Source: Sequoia sempervirens
Taxonomy: Eukaryota; Streptophyta; Pinopsida; Cupressales; Cupressaceae
Reading direction: 5' to 3'
NCBI GenBank assembly: GCA_007258455.2
Contig: VDFB02196116.1
Span: 74,500-138,499, forward strand
DNA: 64,000 bases
Shown here: piece by piece, positions 34,694-46,400 of the stretch
Layout: each line of letters begins with the position of its first letter
How positions within the stretch are numbered: position 1 is the first letter of the stretch
Notes under the pieces: model-generated
Seen by the model: the letters and a program-made list of their open reading frames with translations, nothing else
The model's database searches: none
Told to the model about the DNA's origin: nothing
Translations under genes and position numbers: made by a program

Positions 34694-37600
34694 ATGGAAT
34701 CGAGTGCAGGAACTTCAGGGGCATCCACCGAGAAGGACAAGGGTAAGAAGTCAGGAAGGACCCCTCGGGGAAAGGAAGACAAAGATCAAATGAAGTATCA
34801 ATTCCAGGGTGAGTCACTCCACTCCAAGGTCACAACGTACTGGAAGGAAATTATAGACACCAATATTGGCCAGATGGATATAGATGAATTCATGTAGAGG
34901 GTCAGGGTCAACCCAACAATGAAAAATGCCAAATTGATAAGGCTGAGTGGAATAGCCAAGGCTGTCGGTTTCCCTCCATCTCTCGTGGCGCCCGAATTAG
35001 TCATGGCTTGCCAAGAAGCCTATTAGATAGATACCAGAACAATTGTGGATAGGGAGGGAAACATCCTCGCAGATATGTCGCCAGAAGGGATCACCAAGAC
35101 ATTCCACATTCCCACGTTCCAACAGATGGAGGTCCCCACATTAGAAGAATGCTAGGCAGCGTGGGATACTAATCCGGCAGGGTGTAAGAAGTCAATAAAT
35201 CTGCATTGGCTTAAGGAAAAATGGGGTAGCACTATGAAAGTTCCCCAATAACTCTTCCGTAACGATTTCCACAAGGATTACCACGACTTGGTAACCTTGT
35301 TGAGCAAGGTCATGGATCTTCTGACGATCGCCTACTTCTAGGAGTGGATGGCATACTATATTGAGCAGATCCTACGGGGAAATGAGGACGTTACAACCAA
35401 GGTTTCATTCTACTGGGGAGGCATCATAAGCGACTACTTCCATGAGCAATTTATCAATGTGAAAAAGACTTCCAAATTCTACATGACCTCCTACCTTGTC
35501 TACTCCCTAGTAGATCAAAGATAGGACAATGGGCTGTTTGTAGCACCTGATCAAGGGTAGAAGCAAGGACTTAAAGCCTCTGACAAATACCCGCAGCTCC
35601 AGTACCACAATTTCAAGAAAGAGTACTATAGGGTTAACGGCGCCTTCATTGGCCATATCATCAAATTGATTGCCGAAGACTTCGAGAGGAGGGTCTCCCA
35701 TAGTGCCAGGGTGCTTCTAAAGCAATACACCTTCCTCTTCATCCAGTATCCAAAATTCAAGTACATCCGGTCCCAGGGCTTCTCCGAAAGGCCGAATAGA
35801 TTGCCTCGATACCCCAACAATAGAATCATCCTCCTGGAGCTTTCTCGGTAGCTCTAACACATCCAAGCAATCTTCAGAAACAAGCACATAGTAGGGATTT
35901 CCTACCCCATGACCCTTGGCCAGGGCATGTATCGACTGCAGACATCACAATGCGCCAGTAACTCTGAGAAGGAGCTGAAGGAGTACCATTTCGACTGGTA
36001 CACTGCTTTCCCACGAATGGTTCCACATGGCCACGTCAAGAAAGCACTGGGGCCAGCATATGCCCATCAGTATCACATTGAGGATTTCTGGGCCGACTGC
36101 CAGGATGATAAAGCAGTGCGTGCAAGGCACTATACGTGCATGACGTTGCAGTTATTGAGAAGAGTGCAACCATTTCCGGTACCGGACCAAGTTGAGGAGG
36201 ACGAGTCCACAATCATGCACCCGAGGTACCCTACGGTTGCCAACCTGCCAATACCATCAATCGACTGGGATGAACAGGAGGTCGATGACCAAGACACCAT
36301 AACCTAGTCAATTCTAACTCGTACCAGGGAGTGGATCGATGGGCAGGTGGCACATCTAAAGCGACAAGGAGTAGTCCTGACATATGAGGGGCTCAAAAGT
36401 GAGCCAAGTGCCACGGAGGATGTCGTTGCCACCACGTCCACTGGTGAGACCTCCAAGTCTCCTCCGGTCACCAGGTTTGAGAAAAGGAAAGGAACAGAGA
36501 CCGTGCAGTCTCTAGATCTGAGGGCCCCAGTGAAGAAAGAAACGGGAGGCTTGTTTCCCAAATGGCTTAAACAAGCAGTAGGTGCGGAAGAATCCTGGCC
36601 CCCGTTGGCTCTCCCTGCCCCTCCTATTGCACCGCCACCTCTAGCTAAGGTTGCTGCTTCCCACTGGCAGTGAACATTTCTGTCCATCTTGCCCCTTCGC
36701 CTTTGGCTGAATCAGTAATAATCATTGACTCCTCTTTCGGCATGACCACTCCCCCTTTCTTCTGCTGCCATGTCACCAATTACCTCACTCCCTCTGGCAA
36801 CAATAACATCACCTGTTCCCCTTTCCACTATGCCCGAGGCTCTTACAAGGCACATGCAAAGTCTCCCCCCTAAGCTCTCCCAGATCCTAATGGATCCAAC
36901 TCTCCAGGCAGCCCTTGCCTAAGTCCTTGCAACGGATCAACCTTCACAACCACCAACAGGGTCGCCAGCTATGGAGGCCACTATGAAAATCTCAAAGGAG
37001 TTGGAAGAGCGAGAGTAGGATGCCTTGCAGTTCGTCTAGGAAGAGGCTGATGAGTATCATGAGCACTCTGAGTAAGAGCACCGAACCATTGACAGGGTGG
37101 TTTATGAGGAGGAGGAGACAGGCTCTTCTGAGAGTGCAGATGAGGAGGATGGCTCGGGTGCCAAGGAAATCATCCAAACATTCGATGATGACCTTGAGGA
37201 AGAATTGGCGCAGTAGCTAAAGGACGTTGGGGCGGAGGCAGAGGGGTCACCACATGGTGAAGAGGGGCAGCCACCAAAAGAGCAACAGATAAAGGACTTA
37301 ACTGAGGCTGAAGCCCATGTCGTCAAAGGCCTCGAGGCCAAGGCTACTGAGGAGAAGAAAGAAGAAGAAGCAGCAAAAGAAGAAAGCCCCATCCGACAGC
37401 CGTCCACCAAGCTGCTTGTCAAATGCCTCATTTTCGTTCATGACTCTGATGAAGAGGAGGAGGATGCTACCCAAAAGAAAGGAGAACCCCAAAAGGAAAA
37501 GGAGGCAGAAGTCTTTCCTTTGACTGAGGAGGGCGAGGGTAGCCGTGATTCACCTAAGGGGAAGTTTGCTGTGCCCGAGTGGTTGGAAAGGCAACTTGAG

Positions 37601-38836
37601 AAAACAATCCCAGTGCTGAAGGACCCAAGGGCGAGGTTGGAGGCCATCTTGGCTCGATCCCAGATCATAATGAAGAAGGAGAAGAATCCCAAGGTCTGAT
37701 CCAAGGTAACCATGGACGCTTATGGTTCCCAAGCGGCACAAATTGCAACGCCCATGATTGGCCAAGCTGGGGTGAGCTACATCTCAACTATTGACTTGGA
37801 GACCGCAACCAGAGAGCCAAAGGTCGAGCACCTTGAGGAGTTGGTGGCCACAGTGGTGCACCTGATAAAGCAAGACAAAATTTCCAAGGATGAGCTCAAG
37901 GCACAGGTTGCAGCATTGACAGACTATATACAACAATGGTCCTTAGTGGATGACCTGCCCACCACATCCACGGCTGCACTGCAATTGCTTTCTAGGGAGC
38001 AAATAGATAAAATGGAGAGAAGGAAGAACTTGGAGAAAACCACCGAGGACTGGTTCTGACAGGTCTCATTCGTTGGGAACATGGGAATCAACAAGGCTGT
38101 GCGGACAGCCAACAAGTTCTTGGACTTGATACAATCTATGGAGAGCACAAAGAGGCACTGCACCAATTTCCCTGCAACCTATGACTCCACCTTCCTAAGG
38201 ATCAAGGCCATCCTTCAAATTCCTGAGGACACGTGGGAGGAAAAGCTAGAGTTTAGAAAAGATCACTGGCTAATGGATGTGTGGCGCAGAGACTTCGACA
38301 ATCGGAAGGAGAGGTTGGAGAAAATCCTGAGCAGGGTGGATCCAGACATTGAGTGGATCAAGGAAATCTGGGCGGAATGTGCCTGGTATCTTAAGCTGAT
38401 GACGGGCTATGATATGCCCACTATGCAAATGGATCCAAAGAAGATCAAACCATACATCCAAGAGAAGATGAAGGATGGGACAGCTGGAGAAATCACGATG
38501 GAGTTCCTGAGTTTTGCTGCCTGCACCTTCGACCAATCAGTGTTGTTTAGGGACCAAGGCCCGCAGTATGATGAATATTGGAAAAGGCTGGAAGAAAATG
38601 CCAAGGAATGGAGCTATCAGGCGTTGCGATGTGAAATCCTCGAAATAGACAAGCTCCAAGCAGTCATCCTCAAATACATAGAACACACAGCTTCCTAGGA
38701 GCAGGAGGACAGCCCAGCCAAAGACGAAGACCTTCCTGAAGAGTAGCTACAACAGTAAAACATCAATCCACTAAAGGACGAAAGAGCTACAGTTCCATAA
38801 GCTAGAAGACGAAATAGAGAAGAAACAAAATTGTAA
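34694..38836 (+). pseudogene. LTR-borne frame of about 1,381 codons, unknown function (right copy, broken)
   Basis: The ATG at 34694 follows the splice-acceptor-like GCTTGCAG (34688). The TAA is at 38834-38836, and start and stop are in the same frame (4,143 bases, 1,381 codons including stop). Apart from a compensated shift around 36660-36770, the whole frame is kept and is broken only by in-frame stops, mostly TAG or TAA where the left copy has CAG or CAA. Conserved blocks include KVSFYWGGIISD, ERRVSHSA, GISYPMTLGQGMYRLQTSQC, HQYHIEDFWADCQDD, FIFVHDSDEEEE-type acid runs and RVDPDIEWIKEIWAEC. The family is not recognised. Keeping one frame in both LTRs suggests it coded for protein when the element was active. 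Confidence 0.75.
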
Positions 38837-38941
38837 TTTTAAATTGAGATCTATTTGGGGGTAGGTGAAACGCTATTTTGTAATGAATCTTGGCCACCCA
38901 ATGAGAATGAATCTTGGCCATTCATTTAACTTTTGGAAAAC

Positions 38942-38949
38942 TATAAATA
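38942..38949 (+). promoter_or_regulatory. LTR promoter TATA box (right LTR)
   Basis: CTATAAATAGGGC, identical to the left LTR box at 17968. It marks the end of U3. Confidence 0.75.
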
Positions 38950-39839
38950 GGGCACTCCTCTCATTTGCAAAGAGAGAGTTGAGTTGTTGTAAAGGCATGC
39001 TGCAGAAATTTATAAGAAAAAGGCATTGACTTGGTCTATTTTCTTGGTTTCTCTCATATTGCTTGATTCATTCTTGAATGTTAGATGCTTGACTTAGATC
39101 TCATTACTGTTTAGTTAGTTGTTTTCTTTCTTTGGATAAATCTTAGGAATGCTATTGGGTGATTATAAAAATTCCTGCCTTGTTGATGATTTCTTTGTCC
39201 ATATTTTTTGTTGTTTGCTGATGATAGATAGCTGTGTAAAGTTAGCCTGGACTTGATTTCAAAATTGCTCCAAACATTTATCTTCGATTCATGCATGTAC
39301 ATGGTGAATGAGGGATGAAATATTTGCAGACCTTAGAAGATAGCACAATTTTCATGATATTGTAAAATCCCTGGTTAAGTGGGATATTGTTTTAAGGAAT
39401 TGTCCATTGCAGGAACTCCATTGTCACTATTCATAGTTAATTTTAGACTTAGGAACTTTTCTTTTCCTTCACCCTTTTTCCTTTTTTTTTAGTAGCTAAC
39501 CTATGCTAAGGTTCATTGCACATTGTAAAGCCAAATCCAACAACAAAATGGAGTCTAAGATTGTTGTTTGAACCTACAACCTGTGCATAACAACTTCCCA
39601 TCCTAAGGACTCCATTTCAAAGATCCAACTTCCATGCTTTGTGTCCACGCTTTGTATTTCCTATAAGACCACCTTGTGATTCTAGCAAATCACATCAAAC
39701 TACTGAGGTATCTAAGCATTGTCATGACCTGACACCTGAGAGACCTTGGGATAGTGTTCTGCAATCCGATTGTCTTTCAAGAGAGGTAGTGCACCTATGC
39801 ACTGCCTGTGTTGAGAAGTGCATAAAAACACCATCAACA

Positions 39840-42810
39840 GATTCCTCATGCAAAGATGCCATCTAACACTTGTTATTGAATTTGGCTCTTATGCGTCATA
39901 AGATCTTCATAGGAATCTATCATAAGATCTCCATGAGAATCCATCATATAATCATCATAGAATCCATCAAAGATGCTGACACATGTCTATATATATCTTC
40001 CAAAAGTGGGATGCCTACATTGCCTTGTGGGGACCATAACATCCATGTCACATCCCATTTCACCTCCTAATAGGTTGACAACTCACTATGCCATGTCATA
40101 TTAGATGATAAATTAACATGAGTAAGAAATTCTAACATAAGAACTAATAAATTAATATTTTAATGCTAGGAAATTGCAAAGGTTGAGACACTTAAATTCC
40201 CAACAAGAAAGTGGTGATATAAATGAAAATTTAATAGTTTCATTTGATGAGATTCGTTGCTTTGTTGATGAAGATGAAGGTAGGATTGAAATTCCAATTC
40301 CATCACAAATCTTAGAATATATAAAAGATGAAAATGAGCATGAAAAAATGTTGGTTTGTGAGGAGACAAATGAAGATAGACTTGTTTTGCAAGATAAAGA
40401 TGAAGTTTACACATACAAAGAGAGTTTTTATGAAGTCAAAATAAGTCCTCTTATATAAAAAACAAGGGAAGAGGTTGAAAATTACTTATTTTTGGATGAT
40501 TTAGAGGCATTTTGTTCAAAATTTGATGTCAAGCTCCAATACCTTTAGAAGAAGAAAATTATTCATGAACAATAGGAATATAAGGTAGAAATATTTATGT
40601 TTTTACCAAAAAAGTCACAAGAGGCGGTCTTTACAAGTTAGCCAGATGATGATATAACACATCACAAGTAAGAAAACAACAAGGAGAGTTCAAAGTTTTT
40701 CCATTCAAGAAGATGTCCAATTAGACATCTAGCTCGAATAGAGGCCAACAAAGTACCACAGGTCATGCTTGCACCAAAGCATGAAATTTCAGTTGAAGGC
40801 ATTCAACCTACTTATCCACTTCAAAACATCAGTATACACAACTAACATGAAGAGGTAAGTAGATGTAATTTAATTCTCCAAGAGTTATTGCAACCATTGG
40901 TTAAACATTTGTATAATCTCCACTTTCTATTAGCTATACATAAGCATGTGAAGGATTGTAAACTCATGAAAACAAGGAAGTTATTTCAAGGAACCAATTA
41001 ATGGTTTCACTTGAGTAGAATTGTTATTAGTTAAGGTACATTAGGATAGGTTTTTGCTTCAAGTCAATAAGTGTTGATGCACATGGCTAGTTTGTCTTTT
41101 CTTGAAGTGGTAAAGCATATTTAGTTAGGTGTTTAAAGTTAGGTATCCCTGAGGTGTTACTACTAGTTGACAAGTCTAGTTTTTAGTTTTTCTTGGGTCT
41201 TTTGACTCCTATACCTAGTGGATATGCAAGGCTACTAGTATTATGAGTTTTAGCAAGAGAAACCCCCTCAGAGGTTACCAAAGGTTTTAACACTTTTATT
41301 TTATGAACACTTTTTGAAGATATGGTTAAATTTTAGAAGCGTTTCATGTTTGATAAAGCAAGGGGAGCCTCATGTAAAAGCTTGCATTAAAATTTTTAAG
41401 AAAAAATAAAATTTAAAATTTGACCAAGTCCTTTTAGGGGGAGGGGGCTAAGAAGTAGAAGTTTCACTTTTTCTACCCCATGTAGAAAATATATTTTTTT
41501 AGCTTTTTAACTTTAGCCAACTGAAGGAATGCATGGAGATGGTTGAGTAAAAAAAAGGAACATTGCAAAATTTTGAGGAGATTAAAATAACATGTTGGAG
41601 AAAGTCCCAAATTGTGAAAAGAGGAGGAGAAAGATTCTCATGTTGTAAAAATGCACACATTTTCTTTCCCAAATGCTACATATTTATTTCCATAAATATT
41701 GTTATGGAGTTATCATAGGGAAAATGGTTGCAAGATTATAAACATGAGTTATGATTGTTCCATAAATAGTTAATTCTAAAACCTACCCTTTCAAGTACAG
41801 AGCCATAATGCAAGCATTGTTGGAACAATTAGTTGGGTATGAAATTTAATGCATTAAGTACATCAAAATCATTGAAACTATTTGATATCATTTCCATGTC
41901 TACATTACTTTTTGAGTATAATTTAATTCCTAAAAAAAAGGGTCTAAGTTATGAGGAAGTAAAAAATAATAAAGAATTCAAAGAACTATGTATGATAGAG
42001 CCATGGTAGAGGGGCATCATTGTAATCTGGGGACAATCCAAAAAAGCAAGCAGTTAGGGAAATGTAAAGGAAGTAGCTACAACTAAATGTAAAAAGGACC
42101 AATACATGATGTATCAAATATTGAGGAAAAACATAATTTATTTTTGTTGAAGTATCTAATTCACTATGAGAGTTTTTAGTAATTAGAGAGCTCTGTATTT
42201 TTCTATGTAGGTAAGTGACTAAGAAATTCTTGAAGTAATTGATGTTGTTAGAGATGGTAATGTTGTTCTAGGTTTAGATAGTGTTGATAAAGATGAGAAT
42301 GTATTTGAAGCTAGCATTACACACAATAATTTAAATTAAAGCTTTAGAGTTCTTCATGTCCTTCCAAGAATCATGTAGGAATCTAAAAATATATTGAGTA
42401 TAATGAAAATATCTAACAAGAAAGTATTAGTATGCATTGGATACCACTATAATTTCAAATGGTTAGGTCAGGAAAATTTACATCTAGGGCCAAAGAAACT
42501 CAAACAATCAAGATACTATGTATTGATAGAAGAGTTAGAAAGACATGATTCTTATGCATTTATGATTCAATTGTTTTTCTCTTACTATTGTTGATTGAGA
42601 ATACCAAATGGAAAAGATGCATGTTATCTCAAAATTACCTCCAAGAAGAAAAATGATGATGGAGAATGTAAGAAAGAAATGAAGATGATGTTTGTGGTTA
42701 AAATTAAAGTGAAAGTTACGGTACTATTGATATCATATCAAAGAAGCAAGGAAAATCCTTCATGATACTATGACTATGATAATAAGAGAAAAGTAATATG
42801 ACAAATCAAT
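39840..42810. other. AT-rich intergenic DNA with an unrecognised short frame
   Basis: After the element A end there is a 94-codon plus-strand frame (40174-40458), rich in Glu, Asp and Ile. Similar polar composition continues in broken form to about 40850 (RRCPIRHLARIEANK near 40710). It may be a decayed coding piece, but I cannot name it. The rest shows nothing. Confidence 0.35.
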
Positions 42811-43250
42811 TAGGAAAAGATGAAAAAAATGAGGGGAACCTTAAATTGGAGTAGATATTAAGATATGGTGCAGATATTTCTCTTGGTTTTGTAGAGCTTC
42901 ATGTAGCAGGTGTTGCATGCATGAATTTGAAACCATCTAATCTCCTTTAGAATGCAAAAGGATGGGAAATTGTCTCTAATTTTGGTCTTCCAAAATATCT
43001 CAAGAAACCTCAATTTAGAAAGGCTTGATCATTACCAGAGGATGAAACTACAAGGATGCACTATTGTGTTGATTATATTATGTTGAATCCTCACTATATA
43101 CCCCTTGAGGCATGAGAAATACTAAAGAAGTCATCCTAAAACATTTTTTGGGATGATGGAAGTAGTATGTCTGCAAGTTGAAGTTTAACATTTGGAGAAT
43201 ATGTTGAACAAATGAAGAAAATAAATGATAGCATTCCAATGATTACAAAC
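42811..43250 (+). pseudogene. Decayed KEG-type (KEEP ON GOING E3 ligase) kinase region
   Basis: One frame, with several stops, reads EGNLKLE, then ILRYGADISLGFVELHVAGV, CMNLKPSNLL, VSNFGLPKYLKKP, CVDYIMLNPHYIPLEA and FWDDGSSMSA. This is the pattern I know from the unusual kinase domain of the plant RING-kinase-ankyrin E3 ligase KEG, an abscisic acid signalling regulator. It is a fragment: no RING, ankyrin or HERC2-like repeats are clear, although a weak ankyrin-entry-like GDVHSALEM lies near 43322. The lack of visible introns fits a processed copy, but the identity is from memory of the family. Confidence 0.6.
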
Positions 43251-43419
43251 CACTCTAAAGAATGAAATTCTTGAAAGAGGGCCTTTTCACTTACTACACA
43301 TTTATTGATGGGTACTTAAGGAGATGTTCATAGTGCATTGGAGATGCACAACTTACTAATTGGAAATGGCATTCAAATTGAGTTTTAGGGTGCAAAATTT
43401 TGTTGAATGCACTCTCTTA

Positions 43420-46400
43420 AAAAATTAGAAATGAAAGGAAAGTGACAGGGTTCAAAGGTATATACATCAAAAAAGATTTGATCCCTTTTATGGTGCAAGT
43501 GCTTATAAAATCTCACAATAAGGATTTAAAGAGAGAAACTTTATCAACATTAAAAAATATTATTGTTGATCACACAAAAATAAGGATAAGGTTGTGGATG
43601 ATAGAGGAGTAAAACAAATGGAAGATTAGATTGGAGGAAAGTGGCATACTTTTTCTTTTAACTCTTTGAAAATGGCAGAGTTGCAATAAATAATGCATGG
43701 AAGACTTCAATAAATATTATATAGTCTATGAAAATGAAAGGATAGTAGCACGTCCCTCAAAGCATTGTAGAAATGAGGTATGCAAGAAATAAAATAAAAA
43801 GGATAACCCAATAGTGAATACTTCCATGAAGTCATATAGTGCATAAAGTTACATAATAAGGGGATGCATTGAACATGGTTTTGTTTGGAAGGATGGTTTC
43901 CAAAGAATGCAATCTCCATGTGTCATTTTTCCTTTGACACAGTGATGTGCTAGTGTAGCAAGAGATTTCAATTTTAAAGGCTACTAGTAATGCTTAATGA
44001 AGGAAACACTGAGAAGGTATTGTACTATTGGAAACATTGAGATTTAGCATGTTATGGAAAATTTATTGATTACATATAGATTAAAGAAAGGATGTGGAAA
44101 GGGTTGAAAAAAGTGAAGAATGGCAGTGGTTCCATAATAGTGGCATAATAATAGGCAGTACTTCAAGGATAGTCAAGTCATTTATCATTCAAAAGAATCT
44201 AGTTTCTTAAGAAGGAAAGTGATATTTTCAATAATGAAAGTATTATATTGAATACTACCCTAAAGAGGTAATCATTTATACTATTGTCTTGTTAGGGTTT
44301 GAACCATGGAAATTACTTTGTCATCATGCTAGGGATAGTGAAAAGACTTCATGGGAAGTATTTTAAGGGTAGATTGTAAAATAGTAAAAATATGTAAGGA
44401 TAGTCTGATGAACAAGTGGGCAAAGTAAAAAGTAATAGTCCTATAGAAGATAGGTGGTGAAGTCATAGTTTAGCAATGAGGTAGGTTTGTGAATGAAGGA
44501 TAGTCTATACATTGAGGAACATAGAAACAATGGTAATAATGAGCTAAATGTGAAATGGGGACATGAACGAGTAGATTAAAATGCTTCAAGGCTAATAAGA
44601 CTTGTGTGAAAAAACTATCATTCCAAAGTTCTCAACACAAGAAATTCATGAGATATGTCTATAGGAAATTTAGTCCTTATCACAATAAATTCATAACAAG
44701 GATAATGTGTTGAAATTCATAGGATATTCTAAGATTAGAGATATAGGGAAGCAGAATGACAAAGAGTATATGGCAAAACAATGCCAAGCACCTAAAGGAA
44801 AACCTTTTTCTTCTTGATATTTCATTTTCTAATTCATGACCATCTAACAAGGTGACAAATTAAGAGACTAAAAAAAAACAATATAGCCTATAGATGTGCA
44901 AGAGGGTAGTGTTAATGTAAAAAATTGTTAACAGTGATATAGAAAGAGCAGTCAAGGTAATGGAAATGCAACATATGGATGCATTCAAAGAGACAATTTA
45001 GGAGCTAATTTTCTTGCACAAAAGACAAGCATAAATGATTGGGGTAAAAGTGATGAGAAAAAGGTGAAAATATGAGGAAAGGGGATCTTAATGAGTCACA
45101 CATGTGGAAAAACTTGGCCCTTTAAGTTCTCCTACACTCTCCCAAAGAAATTGACTACTTCAAACTCTCATTCACATGCCTTGTTAATATGTTTGATTTA
45201 GTTATGAGTAGTTGGCAAATATCTAGGGGTAATTTAAGGAGATGCAAAATTGAAGGAGAGAATCTAGGAGTAGTTTTAACTTAGTTTGAGCCTTTTAAGG
45301 GCATCTAGGAGCTATTTAAGGTACCTTGATGGTGGAAAAGGTCAAGAAAAGACTTTTTCTTCACTCAAGCACCTTTTAGGAGCACTTTTAGGGCCTGCGA
45401 AGTAGGGGGGAAATTTTTGGACTACCAGGGAAAGTTTGACCCAGCAAACCAAAGAAAGTGCATGTTCCTATTTTTTAGCAGTTGTTGAGCAACTTATAAG
45501 CAAGTTTAAGGGGCATATTTCATTTATTTATTTTCTCTCTTGGTATGTATTGTAACTTTTCTTTTAATTTCTTTTTAGTTGGAGTAGCAGATGTAACTCA
45601 TTTTCAAACTTATACAACTATATAATGCTTCTTTTTATCAATAAAATACAATTATTTTTCCTTCTCTAATTTATATTCTTGTTTTCAAATACAAATGTTT
45701 AATGCTTTTTTCTATGATTTTATGTGAATCCTTAATGCTTTTCTAATTTCTTTAGCACATTTATGCAGATAATTCATGTACCTTGTGCATGTCATAGGTT
45801 ATGACATTATTTTGGACAATTTATAATTGTGAAGATACATATTTTTCCTTTTAGGATTGATAAAATCTTCATATTTCATATGAAATACTAATTTTTAGTT
45901 ATGGAAAAAACCTAAGTTGTGCATGAAACAACTTGTTCATGTTGATCATATTGTAATTACAAACAGTAGTTTAGGTTTGAAAGTCATTTTGGTGCATCAC
46001 CTTTTTATGTCATAGGTTTCTTTTCATGTTTCCTTTTCACCCTTTTCTCAACATGCAATAGCAAGATAGGTTAATTAGGTGAAGTTTCAAAGGGAACCAA
46101 CCATATATGTAGGTTGATCTCCACCATTTGAGCCGACACTTAGGGAGATCATCCCATGTTTCAAAAGGTGGTTGAGTGATTTAACTGGCTCAACAAAGGG
46201 TGCACACTTTCGCAACAACAATAACAAGATTAAGATAAATTGTAATGTCACTTAGACCTTAGTTATCGTATTGAAAAATAGGTGCCTTGAAGTGTCTAAA
46301 AATTTGTACAAGCCTATATCTCTATACAAGTTAACTCCATAGTGTTGAATAAATTTGGCATTACGTAGACCTATTCTATACCATGCATTCTAACATGGAA

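Larger units (their letters stand above)
11190..39839 (+). mobile_element. Element A: giant Ty3/gypsy retrotransposon, decayed, with a nested chromovirus
   Basis: Two direct repeats of about 7.7 kb (left about 11190-18862, right about 32075-39839) flank a gag-pol internal region. The left copy ends ACCATCAACA, followed four bases later by a primer-binding site. The right copy ends in the same ACCATCAACA at 39839. The internal order is gag, protease, extra RNase H, RT, degenerate RNase H, integrase, all originally one reading frame. About 5.4 kb is a later insertion (element B). Without it the element is about 23 kb, very large for Ty3/gypsy. Many stops and several frameshifts make it non-autonomous. 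The 5' ends of both LTRs and a target duplication are unresolved. Confidence 0.85.
32075..39839 (+). repeat. Right (3') LTR of element A, about 7.8 kb
   Basis: Homologous to about 11190-18862 and ending ...CCATCAACA at 39839. By eye, about 27 differences occur in about 300 bases at the start of the long frame, fewer in the AT-rich 3' part, and clearly more in the CpG-rich part, where CG is often TG or CA. The following bases are GATTCCTCATG. A matching GATTC exists near the left end (11174), but not directly before a TG start, so the target duplication is unproven. Confidence 0.85.

Noticed and set aside
11170..39845. GATTC as the target duplication of element A
   Set aside because: GATTC follows the right LTR (39840-39844) and occurs near the left end (11174), but it is not followed by a TG LTR start that aligns with the right copy. 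Too short to count alone.
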